From an uncultured Chthonomonas sp. (GTDB lineage: Bacteria; Armatimonadota; Chthonomonadetes; Chthonomonadales; CAJBBX01), in contig CAISJD010000158.1 of assembly GCA_903885605.1 (NCBI GenBank), positions 36,353 through 100,352 of the forward strand: a stretch of 64,000 bases of DNA, read 5' to 3'. Made by a program: the position numbers and the translations under genes. Shown in pieces: positions 1-7,560 of the stretch. The notes beneath the pieces are model-generated. The model saw only the letters and a list, made by a program, of their open reading frames with translations, had not been told where the DNA came from and made no database searches. Each line of letters starts with the position of its first letter. The first letter of the stretch is position 1.

Positions 1-1088
1 CCGAGATCCCCGACTTCCGGCCTGAGGACTTCATGGATCGCAAAGAGGCCCGCCACATGGACCGTTTCGTCCAGCTGGCGGTGGCCGCCATGCGGGGAGC
101 CGTGGCTGAGGCGAAACTGACGATCACGCCCGAGGAGGCGCCCCGCGTGGGCGTACTCATCGGCTCCGGCATCGGTGGGATCATCACCATCGAGAAGCAG
201 CTTGAGATCCTGCTGGCGAAAGGGCCGAGCCGCGTGAGCCCGTTCTTCATCCCCATGCTGATAGCCGATATGGCCGCGGGCCAGGTCTCGATCATGCTGG
301 GGGCGCAGGGGCCCAACCTCTGCGTGACCACCGCCTGTGCCACCGGTACCCACGCACTGGGTGATGCCGCCCAGATCATAGCGCGCGGCGACGCCGACGT
401 CATGGTGGCCGGCGGCGCCGAGGCGCCCATCAGCCGTATGGGCCTGGGTGGCTTCTGCGCGGCCCGCGCGCTGTCGTCGCGCAATGACGATCCGCAGCGT
501 GCCTGCAGGCCGTTCGACGCCGACCGCGACGGCTTCGTCATGGGCGAGGGCGCCGGCATCGTGGTCCTGGAGGAACTGGAGCACGCCGTAGCTCGCGGCG
601 CGCGCATCTACGGCGAGATCCTCGGCTACGGCGCCACGGGCGATGCCTACCACATCACGGCTCCCGCGCCGGATGGCGGCGGCGCGGCTCGCTCCATGCG
701 CATGGCGCTCAGTACCGCCGGGCTGGAACCCGAGGCGATCGACTACATCAATGCCCATGGCACCTCCACGGAGCACAACGACAAGCTGGAGACGCTGGGC
801 ATCAAGACCGTCTTCGGCGACCGTGCCTATGAGATACCGGTGAGTTCCACCAAGTCGATGACGGGCCACCTGTTGGGCGCGGCGGGCGCTGTGGAGGCCG
901 TGGTTTGTAGCCTCACCATGCAGCACGGCGTCATCCCGGCCACGATCAACTACACCACGCCGGACCCGGAGTGCGACCTGAACTACGTGCCCAACGACCC
1001 GATTGAACGGCAGGTTCGAACAACGATGTCCAACTCCTTCGGGTTCGGCGGCCACAACGCCACCCTGGTGATCGGCTCCGTAGACTAG
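1..1088 (+). CDS. fabF: Beta-ketoacyl-ACP synthase II (5' end outside window)
   Basis: Condensing enzyme of fatty-acid elongation in the cytoplasm. It joins malonyl-ACP to an acyl-ACP with loss of CO2. The reading frame is open from base 3, so the ATG at 33 is internal: the residues before it ([10 protein letters not shown]) match the region upstream of the conserved DRKEARxMDRF segment of FabF, and about 60 N-terminal residues are missing. The catalytic triad is visible: nucleophile Cys in TTACATGTH (codon at 336), His in [12 protein letters not shown], and His in [12 protein letters not shown]. The C-terminal [10 protein letters not shown] motif is intact. The gene upstream is not visible, but acpP and fabG are usual neighbours. 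Function is secure; the start is not in the window. Confidence 0.96.
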   Translation, partial: EIPDFRPEDFMDRKEARHMDRFVQLAVAAMRGAVAEAKLTITPEEAPRVGVLIGSGIGGIITIEKQLEILLAKGPSRVSPFFIPMLIADMAAGQVSIMLGAQGPNLCVTTACATGTHALGDAAQIIARGDADVMVAGGAEAPISRMGLGGFCAARALSSRNDDPQRACRPFDADRDGFVMGEGAGIVVLEELEHAVARGARIYGEILGYGATGDAYHITAPAPDGGGAARSMRMALSTAGLEPEAIDYINAHGTSTEHNDKLETLGIKTVFGDRAYEIPVSSTKSMTGHLLGAAGAVEAVVCSLTMQHGVIPATINYTTPDPECDLNYVPNDPIERQVRTTMSNSFGFGGHNATLVIGSVD

Positions 1089-1095
1089 CGCTGCT

Positions 1096-1776
1096 ATGAA
1101 CTGCCCCGCATGCGGAGGGCTGAACCCCGTCGACGCGGTCTACTGCGGCTTCTGCGCTGCGGCGCTGCATCCCGATGCCGCCGAGCAGGAGCCGCCGCTC
1201 CCCGGACAGGGCGCACCGGCCTTCACGCCGGCCGCTGCCGCCGCCGGGCTTGAGACGGCTCAGTGCGCCGTCTGCGGGTACCTGATGGCCGTGGCCGACA
1301 CGGCCTGCCCTCGGTGCGGCACGCCGCGCGGTATGCGCCTCGACCCGGCGGCGGCCCTGCCGGGCTCGTATGCCCCGGCGGCAGGCTACGGCGGCCAGTA
1401 CGACACCAACACCTCGGGCACCCGGGGCGCGGTGCCGCTTGAACTGAAGGGCGGATGGAACTGGGGCGCCTTCTGGTACAGCTGGATCTGGGGGCTCAAC
1501 CACAAGACCCCTATCACGCTTGCGGCGCTTCTCTTCAGCCTGGCGGGCCGCCTCGTTCCGTTTCTTGGACTGGTGAACCTCGGTCTGGCTGTCTGGTTCG
1601 GCGTTCGCGGCAACGAGTGGGCCTGGCAGAACCGGCGGTTCGATAGCATTGACCACTTCCGGGCCGTCCAGCGGGCATGGGCCATGTGGGTGCTGGGCAG
1701 CTTCATTTTGGTTCTGGTCCTGTTCGCCATCGGTGTGGCCATCGGCCTAGCGGGCGCCCTGGAATCGCTGCAATGA
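1096..1776 (+). CDS. Double zinc-ribbon membrane protein of unknown function
   Basis: 226 residues. Two N-terminal CxxC...CxxC zinc ribbons are visible: CPACGG with CGFC at about residues 3-19, and CAVCG with CPRCG at about residues 57-76. They are separated by a Pro/Ala-rich linker. The C-terminal third begins with an aromatic WNWGAFWYSWIWG segment and contains two or three hydrophobic stretches (about 145-175 and 195-220), so it is probably an inner-membrane protein with the zinc ribbons in the cytoplasm. It starts 7 bases after fabF, and its TGA overlaps the ATG of rnc (ATGA), which implies translational coupling in a fabF-rnc operon. I know of no function for this arrangement. Confidence 0.8.
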   Translation: MNCPACGGLNPVDAVYCGFCAAALHPDAAEQEPPLPGQGAPAFTPAAAAAGLETAQCAVCGYLMAVADTACPRCGTPRGMRLDPAAALPGSYAPAAGYGGQYDTNTSGTRGAVPLELKGGWNWGAFWYSWIWGLNHKTPITLAALLFSLAGRLVPFLGLVNLGLAVWFGVRGNEWAWQNRRFDSIDHFRAVQRAWAMWVLGSFILVLVLFAIGVAIGLAGALESLQ

Positions 1777-2507
1777 CGGAGGTCACGGCGCCGCCGTTGG
1801 GCGTCGATGACGCGCTGGCGTACCTGGCCAGGAGGCTGGGGGTCGGGCTACGTCAGCCGGAGCTCTACGCTACCGCGCTGCGGCACCGGTCGGCGGCGTC
1901 TGAGCAGCAGGCGGTGAGCAACGAGCGGCTGGAGTACCTGGGCGATGCGGTCGTGGGTCTGGCTGTGGCGAGCCACCTGTTCCGTACGCTACCCGAGGCC
2001 CAGGAGGGCGTGCTGTCGCGGCGCAAGGGCTACCTGGTCAGCGAGGCCGCGCTCTCCCAGGCGGCGTTGCGGCTGGGGCTCGACCGGTGTGTGCAGTTGA
2101 GCGCCGTGGAGGCAGCCTCCGGCGGCCGCGCCAGGCCGAGCATCCTGTGCGACGTGTTCGAGGCGCTCGTAGGGGCGCTCTACCTGGATTGGGGCGCAAG
2201 GGTGGCGGCCGCGGCGGTGCGGCGTGCACTGGGTCCCGTGATTGACGTGACGGATATGGGATTGCCGGACTTCAAAACGCGCCTGCAGGAGCGGATGCAG
2301 GCGTCCGGTGGTAATCTGCCTCAGTACACGACCGTTCAGGTCACGGGGCCCGACCATCAGCGCGAGTTCAGTGTGGAGGTCCACCTGCACGGCGAGTTGG
2401 CCGGCTTCGGCGTCGGGAAGAGCAAGAAATCGGCGGAGCAGGCCGCGGCCGAAGCGGCGCTGGCGAGCTTCGCCGACAGGGAGAAGCGGGATGACGACGG
2501 CCGCTAG
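1773..2507 (+). CDS. rnc: Ribonuclease III
   Basis: Double-strand-specific endoribonuclease for rRNA and mRNA processing. The product is 244 residues, usual for the family. The signature NERLEYLGDAV lies at residues 50-60 and supplies E51, E54 and D58. The second acidic cluster CDVFEALVGALYLD supplies D127 and E130, so the Mg-binding residues are complete. A double-stranded-RNA binding domain occupies about residues 165-237 and ends in GKSKKSAEQAAAEAAL. An open frame extends 32 codons upstream, but the ATG at 1773 overlaps the stop of the zinc-ribbon gene and gives a normal N-terminus. It overlaps mtnP by 17 bases. Confidence 0.96.
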   Translation: MTEVTAPPLGVDDALAYLARRLGVGLRQPELYATALRHRSAASEQQAVSNERLEYLGDAVVGLAVASHLFRTLPEAQEGVLSRRKGYLVSEAALSQAALRLGLDRCVQLSAVEAASGGRARPSILCDVFEALVGALYLDWGARVAAAAVRRALGPVIDVTDMGLPDFKTRLQERMQASGGNLPQYTTVQVTGPDHQREFSVEVHLHGELAGFGVGKSKKSAEQAAAEAALASFADREKRDDDGR

Positions 2508-3303
2508 AGCCGATATCGCGGTGGTAGGAGGCAGCGGGTTCTACAGCCTGCTCGACGACGCACGCGAAGTCGTGGTCGAGACGCCCTACGGTGACCCGAG
2601 CGACGCGATCGTGCTGGCCGAGCTGGACGGCCGGACCGTGGCGTTCCTCCCGCGGCACGGCCGGTCGCACACCGTACCACCGCATCAGATCAACTACCGG
2701 GCCAACATCTGGGCGCTGAAGAGCCTCGGCGTCAGAGCCCTCATCAGCCCGTGCGCCGCCGGTAGCCTGCAGCCCCACGTGAAGCCCGAGCACTTCGTCG
2801 TCCTCGACCAGTATGTCGATCGCACCCGCGGCCGCATGGACACCTTCTTCGAGGGTCCAGACGTATACCATGTGTCGGCGGCCGATCCCTACTGCCCCCA
2901 TCTCCGCCGCATCGCCACGGGCGTCATCAAGGGCCATGGGATCGAAGTGCACGAGACCGGGACCATCGTGGTGATCAACGGGCCGAGGTTCTCCACAAAG
3001 GCCGAAAGCAAGTGGTTCTCCTCCCAGGGCTGGGAGGTCATCGGTATGACGCAGTATCCCGAAGTCGCGCTCGCGCTGGAGCTTGAGATCGCTCCGCTGG
3101 GCATCGCCCTGATCACCGACTATGACAGCGGCCTCTTCGCCGAGGGGCTCGTGGCCCCGTGTACCACCGAGGAGATCTACGCGGTGTTCTCCAAGAACGC
3201 TCACCGGATCAAGGCCGTCGTCCTCGATATCATCCGCGCGATCCCGGCGGGCTTTGAGAGCCCGTGCCACAGGTCGCTTCAGTTCGCAAAGGTAGGCGTC
3301 TGA
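2491..3303 (+). CDS. mtnP: S-methyl-5'-thioadenosine phosphorylase
   Basis: Phosphorolysis of methylthioadenosine (a by-product of polyamine or SAM metabolism) to adenine and methylthioribose-1-phosphate. The product is 270 residues. Family motifs include VVGGSGFYSL near the N-terminus, LPRHGRSH, PPHQINYRANIWALKSLG, NGPRFSTKAES and ITDYDSG. The two Asp residues of TDYD are the ones that favour 6-aminopurine bases in this family, supporting methylthioadenosine over inosine or guanosine. The start at 2491 (MTTAARADIAVVGG) was chosen over upstream in-frame starts inside rnc. It is followed by mtnA with a one-base TGATG overlap, so the next enzyme in the pathway is directly coupled. Confidence 0.95.
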   Translation: MTTAARADIAVVGGSGFYSLLDDAREVVVETPYGDPSDAIVLAELDGRTVAFLPRHGRSHTVPPHQINYRANIWALKSLGVRALISPCAAGSLQPHVKPEHFVVLDQYVDRTRGRMDTFFEGPDVYHVSAADPYCPHLRRIATGVIKGHGIEVHETGTIVVINGPRFSTKAESKWFSSQGWEVIGMTQYPEVALALELEIAPLGIALITDYDSGLFAEGLVAPCTTEEIYAVFSKNAHRIKAVVLDIIRAIPAGFESPCHRSLQFAKVGV

Positions 3304-4388
3304 TGGGAGCCGATCTGACGGACATCTCGGCGGTCCCTCGCACGGTCGACTGGGTCGAGGGCCGCCTGCGGTTGATCGATCAGAACGCCCTGCCCGACCG
3401 CCTCGCCATGGTGGACCTCACCACGTGGCAGGCCGCAAGGAACGCCATCGCCGACATGACCGTCCGCGGCGCGCCGGCCATCGGCTGCACCGCCGCGCTG
3501 GGCATGGCCCTTGCCGCACACGGCTACAGCGCCCTCCAGCCCGCCCAGTTCGTACAGGCCGTGTCCGCCGCCGCCGCCGACATCCGCTCCGCCCGACCCA
3601 CCGCCGTCAACCTCATGTGGGCCGTTGACCGCATCGCCGCTGTCGTCGCCGCGTCGCCGACGCCCGCGGAGGGCGCCGCCCGGGCCGAGGCCGCCGCCGT
3701 TGCCATGCTCGCCGAGGACGTGGCCGCCAACGTCGCCATGGGCCGCTACGGCGCGGAGCTGCTGCCCGATGAGGGATCGGTGCTGACCCACTGCAACGCG
3801 GGCGCGCTGGCAACCGTCGGCTACGGCACGGCGCTGGGCGTCATTCGCGCCGCTGTGGCCATGGGCAAGGCGATCCATGTCTACTCCGACGAGACGCGGC
3901 CGCGCCTGCAAGGCATGCGGCTCACCACGTGGGAGTTGCAGCGCGACGGAATCCCCGTCACCGCGATCACGGACAGCATGGCCGCCGTCCTCATGCGGCA
4001 GGGGCGCATCGCCTGTGTCGTGGTCGGCGCGGATCGCGTCGCCGCCAACGGCGACGCCGCTAACAAGATCGGCACCTACGCTGCCGCCGTGGCGGCTCAC
4101 CACCATGGCGTGCCCTTCTACGTGGCCGCACCCCTATCGACGGTCGACATGGCGCTGCCCACAGGCGACGGCATCCCCATCGAGGAGCGCGACCCGGCAG
4201 AGGTTACCTGCATCGCCGGCGTCCGCCTGGCGCCAGAGGGCGTGCCGGCCTGGAACCCGTCATTTGACGTGACGCCTGCGGCGTTGATCGCTGCGATCAT
4301 CACCGGGCAGGGGGTCGTGCGGCCACCCTTCGGCCCGGGCCTCGCCCGGCTGGCCGGCAGGGCCGCCGCGCAGGGAGGAGCATCGTGA
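3303..4388 (+). CDS. mtnA: Methylthioribose-1-phosphate isomerase
   Basis: Converts methylthioribose-1-phosphate to methylthioribulose-1-phosphate, the second step of the methionine salvage pathway. The product is 361 residues. MTVRGAPAIG is at about 52-61, the catalytic Cys164 is in THCNAGALAT, DETRPRLQG at about 196-204 lines the substrate site, and the catalytic Asp244 is in VGADRV followed by NGDAANKIGT. The ATG at 3303 overlaps the mtnP stop; an upstream in-frame ATG at 3264 would add 13 residues inside mtnP and is less likely. Later pathway enzymes (mtnB, mtnC, mtnD) are not in the window. The related eIF2B-like sugar isomerases are excluded by the intact Cys/Asp pair. Confidence 0.95.
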   Translation: MGADLTDISAVPRTVDWVEGRLRLIDQNALPDRLAMVDLTTWQAARNAIADMTVRGAPAIGCTAALGMALAAHGYSALQPAQFVQAVSAAAADIRSARPTAVNLMWAVDRIAAVVAASPTPAEGAARAEAAAVAMLAEDVAANVAMGRYGAELLPDEGSVLTHCNAGALATVGYGTALGVIRAAVAMGKAIHVYSDETRPRLQGMRLTTWELQRDGIPVTAITDSMAAVLMRQGRIACVVVGADRVAANGDAANKIGTYAAAVAAHHHGVPFYVAAPLSTVDMALPTGDGIPIEERDPAEVTCIAGVRLAPEGVPAWNPSFDVTPAALIAAIITGQGVVRPPFGPGLARLAGRAAAQGGAS

Positions 4389-4906
4389 TGCCGCTATTGG
4401 CCAGGGATCTGATCCGTGACGTCCCGGACTTCCCCAAGCCGGGCATCGTGTTCAAGGATATCACGCCGGTCCTGGCAAGTCCCGCCGCCATGCGGGAGGT
4501 CACGGACCGCTTCGAGGCGTTCGCTGCCGGACTGCGGCCCGATGTGATCGCAGGCATTGAGTCGCGCGGCTTCGTCCTCGGGGCTCCGCTCGCCATGCAG
4601 ATGGGCCTGCCGTTCGCGCCCGTCCGCAAGGCAGGCAAGCTGCCGTGGCGGACCGTCCGCGAGGAGTACGCCCTGGAGTACGGCACGGCTGCTATGGAGA
4701 TGCACGAGGATGCCCTGGCCGCGGGCAGCCGCGTGCTGATCGTCGATGATCTGCTGGCCACGGGAGGGACGGCAGCCGCTGCCTCCCGGCTCGTGGAGAG
4801 GCTGGGAGGCCGGGTCGTGGGCCTCTGCTTCATGGTCGAGCTCGCCTTCCTCAAGGGGCGCGATGCGCTGGCGGAGCGCACCATTGAGGCTCTGATCGAG
4901 TATTAG
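4388..4906 (+). CDS. apt: Adenine phosphoribosyltransferase
   Basis: Salvages adenine with PRPP to AMP. Here it would recycle the adenine released by MtnP two genes upstream. The product is 172 residues from ATG 4388. The N-terminal RDVPDFPKPGIVFKDITP hood and the PRPP-binding loop VLIVDDLLATGGTA (about 118-131) are both clear. A GGAGG at 4374-4378 serves either ATG 4388 (9-base spacing) or GTG 4385 (6-base spacing), which adds one residue; both overlap the stop of mtnA. Family assignment is firm; the start is uncertain by one codon. Confidence 0.94.
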   Translation: MPLLARDLIRDVPDFPKPGIVFKDITPVLASPAAMREVTDRFEAFAAGLRPDVIAGIESRGFVLGAPLAMQMGLPFAPVRKAGKLPWRTVREEYALEYGTAAMEMHEDALAAGSRVLIVDDLLATGGTAAAASRLVERLGGRVVGLCFMVELAFLKGRDALAERTIEALIEY

Positions 4907-5011
4907 GCCGGATGACGTGCGCAGGCGCAGGCCTGCGGCAGGGAAGTACCCGTAAGGGAGCCGGTGTTCGCACCGAGCGCCCGCGGCATCAAAGACGGGA
5001 GGGGAACAGAC

Positions 5012-5743
5012 ATGCCGACCGTTGTACTCAGCGTGGATTGCGTTGCAGCCGGCGCCGGGAAGTGCTATGCCCGCGAAATCGTGCGCGTGGCCGAGGAGTT
5101 TACGATCCCATTGACGTGGCTCATCGCTGTCAACCAGGCGAGCCCCATGGCCAATGTCACCATGTACCATACCGAGTACCTGCACGGTATTCCTGCCTGG
5201 CATGAAGTTGGCCTGGCGGTTAGCTTCCAGAACGGCCATGGCTACATTGCAGATCCCAAGGTCCGAGCCGACCTCCTGCGCCTCGGCAAGGATGTGCTGA
5301 AGCAGTGCCACATCAAGCCCACTGCGTTCCGCGCGAGCAACCATGATGTTATGGCGGATGACGTTCGTGCGCTTGAGGACATCGGGATCCTCGTCGACGC
5401 CTCGGCGTGCCCCGGCGCCACAGACAGCCATGACGTCCGCTGGCCCGACGGCGAGCGCGACCCGTACCATCCCTCCTACACCGACATTAACACGCATGGC
5501 GACGCCTCGCTGCTGATGGTTCCCCTTGCCACCCACAACGGCGTCTGCGGCAACCTGGACCTCGGGTGGGAGAAGGTCGGCCCTGTCGTCGAGTCCGCCC
5601 TGGCTGCCCGCGAGGTCGTAGCCCTAACGCTCAGCGATGTGGCCCAGAACACTGACGCACTCCGCGCCGCCATCCAGGCCGGCCGCGCCGCAGGGGCGCG
5701 GTTCACGACGCTGACGGCGTTGGCCGCCGGCCTGCGCAAGTAG
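5012..5743 (+). CDS. Polysaccharide-deacetylase-like (NodB-fold) protein
   Basis: 243 residues without a signal peptide, starting at ATG 5012 behind a strong GGGAGGGG at 4997-5004. The opening strand VVLSVDCVA, the HEVGLAVSFQNGHGY segment (normally HEIGxHxxxH in deacetylases) and the FRASNHDV segment (normally the FRxPxG motif) resemble the NodB (beta/alpha)7 barrel, but several canonical metal-ligand positions differ. Either it uses variant ligands or it is not a hydrolase. It lies about 105 bases after apt and could be read from its own promoter. I infer fold only; the substrate is unknown. Confidence 0.6.
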   Translation: MPTVVLSVDCVAAGAGKCYAREIVRVAEEFTIPLTWLIAVNQASPMANVTMYHTEYLHGIPAWHEVGLAVSFQNGHGYIADPKVRADLLRLGKDVLKQCHIKPTAFRASNHDVMADDVRALEDIGILVDASACPGATDSHDVRWPDGERDPYHPSYTDINTHGDASLLMVPLATHNGVCGNLDLGWEKVGPVVESALAAREVVALTLSDVAQNTDALRAAIQAGRAAGARFTTLTALAAGLRK

Positions 5744-5758
5744 CCCCACCTTCGATCG

Positions 5759-5792
5759 GGCTCGCCTCGCTCCCGAGGGTGCGAGGCGAGCC
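5759..5792 (+). terminator. 12-bp perfect hairpin after the deacetylase-like gene
   Basis: GGCTCGCCTCGC (5759-5770) pairs perfectly with GCGAGGCGAGCC (5781-5792) around a 10-base loop, 15 bases after the upstream stop codon. There is no T-run, so termination activity is uncertain; it could also protect 3' ends. Confidence 0.45.
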
Positions 5793-5852
5793 GGTCGAGC
5801 CCCGGATACCCCTGCGTCGTCCGCATCGTCGGGCTCCGCTGAGGAACCGCCT

Positions 5853-6566
5853 GTGCAGAGCAACCTGCAGCCGTGCCTCTATTGCGGCCTCGCCATGGGG
5901 CGCACCGAGCCCGTGGCCCTATGCGGCGCCTGCTGGGCCGTGGTGCATGACCGTTGCCTTCAGCACGCCGGCCGGTGCAGTACGGTGCAGTGCCCGGGCG
6001 ACCCTGCGACGATGGTTCCGGCGGATGTCGCGGTTGTCGTCGGCGCCCGCATCGCGACCGCCAATGCGGAACCCGCCACTTGCCCCGCCTGCGGCGCCGC
6101 GACCGACTACGGGCGGCTGGTTCCTCCGGCGCGCCGGCTCTGGATGCGCATGACGCCGGGCATCTGGTTTGAGGCCGCGCAGGGCGGCCCCGTGGGCGCC
6201 GGGCGCAGATCCGGATGGCACGTTCCGGCGGCCGGCTTGCCCGGGCGCAGGTGCCGCGCATGCCGCGCGCTGTACCTGGCCGGCCAGCCGGTGGATGCGC
6301 GCCGCTCCCAGTCCGGCGCCGTGTTCCCCTACTGCCCGCAGTGCAGTGCGCCCTTCACTTCGGGCTGGTTCGACCTTCAGCGCTATGGCTCAGGGGCGGT
6401 GGGCTTCGTGCCCCAGGCTCCGCCCGGCTCGTCCGAACTGCGCGGGCATCGGGCGACGCCGAACCGGTTCGCCACGGGCGCTGGACGCCAGTCGGTGGCT
6501 CGCATTGCCGGGCAGTGCTGCTCCCGGTGCCTCTTCTCGCTGGTTTCCGGCCTCCCAGTACCATGA
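5853..6566 (+). CDS. Cys-rich zinc-binding protein, RING-like N-terminus
   Basis: 237 residues from GTG 5853, with GAGGA at 5841-5845 seven bases upstream. The N-terminus has CLYCG, then CGACW, VVHDRC and CSTVQC. This spacing of Cys and His resembles prokaryotic RING/treble-clef domains. Two further pairs follow: CPACG near residue 77, and CRACR with CPQC near 133-163. Another CCSRC lies near the end. No membrane segment is obvious. The middle and C-terminus are Arg/Pro/Gly-rich and of low complexity. It sits alone before khpA. I do not recognise the family and make no functional claim. Confidence 0.6.
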   Translation: MQSNLQPCLYCGLAMGRTEPVALCGACWAVVHDRCLQHAGRCSTVQCPGDPATMVPADVAVVVGARIATANAEPATCPACGAATDYGRLVPPARRLWMRMTPGIWFEAAQGGPVGAGRRSGWHVPAAGLPGRRCRACRALYLAGQPVDARRSQSGAVFPYCPQCSAPFTSGWFDLQRYGSGAVGFVPQAPPGSSELRGHRATPNRFATGAGRQSVARIAGQCCSRCLFSLVSGLPVP

Positions 6567-6593
6567 TCGCTGTGCGGGAGCGGTGGTTCATGC

Positions 6594-6851
6594 GATAATC
6601 GGTAGAATGGAGTGCACTCCTCGCGTGCATGGAGGAATCTGCGGCACAGACGCTGAACGACGCAGTGACTGGTGCAGCAGTCGGGCTGGAATGCGCCTGA
6701 GGCGCAGTGACAGGCACACCCAGGTGATGGCCGGCAGGGAAACCGTTAGTGAGATGATCCCATCTGGACAGATGAGTAGCTGAAGGAAGCGGCTGAGTAG
6801 TGACCCGTGCCATTGGCCATCGTCGAACAACCGCAGTAGGAGGAGAGCAGG
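6594..6851 (+). other. Hairpin-rich untranslated region before khpA (possible structured RNA)
   Basis: The roughly 285 bases between the Cys-rich gene and khpA hold no plausible gene. An extended -10-like TGCGATAAT lies at 6591-6599 with no good -35. Downstream are several compact hairpins or palindromes: GGAGTGCACTCC (6609-6620), GACTG/CAGTC (6667-6682), TGCGCC/GGCGCA (6692-6706) and CATCT/AGATG (6761-6774). The 9-mer CGCAGTGAC occurs twice, at 6661-6669 and 6703-6711. This looks like a leader or small RNA, but it matches no class I can name. Confidence 0.35.
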
Positions 6852-7106
6852 ATGAAGGCGTTCATCGAGTACTTGGTGCAGGCTGTGGTGGACCTGCCGG
6901 AAGAAGTCCGTGTCGATGAGGAACCAGGCGAGATCGCGACGACCTATCGGGTGCATGTCGCCCCCAGCGACCTGGGTAAGGCAATCGGCAAGCAGGGCCG
7001 GATCGCCAACGCGATGCGGGTTCTTGCCAAGGCGAGCGCAATGAAGCACAAGCGCCGGGTCTACCTGGAAGTAGTAGGGGCTCCGGCCGAGGTAAACGCT
7101 GACTGA
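6852..7106 (+). CDS. khpA: KH-domain RNA-binding protein KhpA
   Basis: 84-residue single-KH protein. KhpA-type proteins bind RNA, usually with KhpB/Jag, and influence cell division and elongation in Gram-positive bacteria. The GxxG loop is in LGKAIGKQGRIANAMR (about residues 37-52). Length and the end (RVYLEVVG) fit the family (YlqC). An exceptionally strong AGGAGGAG ribosome site precedes the ATG. In many bacteria khpA lies with rpsP, rimM and trmD; here it is alone after an unexplained leader, so it may be regulated separately. Confidence 0.9.
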   Translation: MKAFIEYLVQAVVDLPEEVRVDEEPGEIATTYRVHVAPSDLGKAIGKQGRIANAMRVLAKASAMKHKRRVYLEVVGAPAEVNAD

Positions 7107-7133
7107 CCCATCATGGGGTGACAGCCATCCACG

Positions 7134-7155
7134 GGGGGCCGCCCACGCGGCCCCC
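7134..7155 (+). terminator. 9-bp GC hairpin after khpA
   Basis: GGGGGCCGC (7134-7142) pairs perfectly with GCGGCCCCC (7147-7155) around a CCAC tetraloop, 27 bases after khpA. No U-tract follows. It is likely the 3' boundary of the khpA transcript because a new promoter begins at 7189. Confidence 0.5.
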
Positions 7156-7188
7156 TATGCATCTGTGGCAGCCAAGCACGGCTGGGTG

Positions 7189-7218
7189 TTGACCGGTGCC
7201 CGCAAACGATGCCATACT
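7189..7218 (+). promoter_or_regulatory. Promoter of the branched-chain amino acid operon
   Basis: TTGACC at 7189-7194, an 18-base spacer and CATACT at 7213-7218 match sigma-70 elements at 5/6 and 4/6 positions. The predicted start near 7225 lies just upstream of the T-box stem I, which supports the call. Confidence 0.5.
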
Positions 7219-7239
7219 GAAGCCAATCTGGATTTGTAG

Positions 7240-7505
7240 AGGCTGTGAAGAGGCTAGTACGCGCTCAAACCTACTTCAGAGAGCCGTCGCCTGGTGCGAG
7301 ACGGTGTGGGTAGGCGCGGAATCTCACCTCGGAGCCGGCCGCCTGAACGTCATCCGACGCTAGGGCTGTCCGGGCGCGCCCGTTATAGCGCGAAGAGTGG
7401 AGTCTGCTCGGGTGTGCCCAACGGCGCCCCGACGCCGCAGGCTCTACAAGGGTGGTACCGCGTGAGTGAACCTCTCGTCCCTTGGGATGAGGGGTTTTTT
7501 CGTTT
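7240..7505 (+). promoter_or_regulatory. T-box riboswitch controlling the ilv-leu operon
   Basis: Senses uncharged tRNA and permits read-through when the amino acid is scarce. The stem I AG-rich motif is at 7277-7286 (CAGAGAGCCG). The T-box/antiterminator sequence AAGGGTGGTACCGCG is at 7448-7462. The intrinsic terminator CCTCTCGTCCC/GGGATGAGGGG at 7471-7494 is followed by six T. A specifier candidate lies in AATCTCACC at 7320-7328. CTC (Leu, 7323-7325) fits the usual following purine; ATC (Ile, 7321-7323) is the alternative. The element ends 56 bases before ilvB. Confidence 0.92.
7471..7502 (+). terminator. T-box regulated intrinsic terminator
   Basis: An 11-bp stem, including G-U pairs, spans 7471-7494 and is followed by TTTTTT at 7495-7500. 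Its 5' arm would be competed for by the antiterminator formed with the T-box sequence at 7448-7462. Confidence 0.88.
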
Positions 7506-7560
7506 TTCAGGGGCTTTCCGGACCGCGCCGGAGCGCCCCCGAACGAGAGGAATTAACGTG

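Noticed and set aside
6741..6764. GGGAA...ATCCC stretch resembling a cobalamin-riboswitch core
   Set aside because: The following CCCGC and the B12-box are absent, and khpA is not a cobalamin-related gene.
6781..6800. GAAGGAAGC segment resembling the SRP RNA GGAA-tetraloop region
   Set aside because: The conserved 5' partner (GUCAGGUCC) and the closing C before the tetraloop are missing, so the match is too short to call an SRP RNA.
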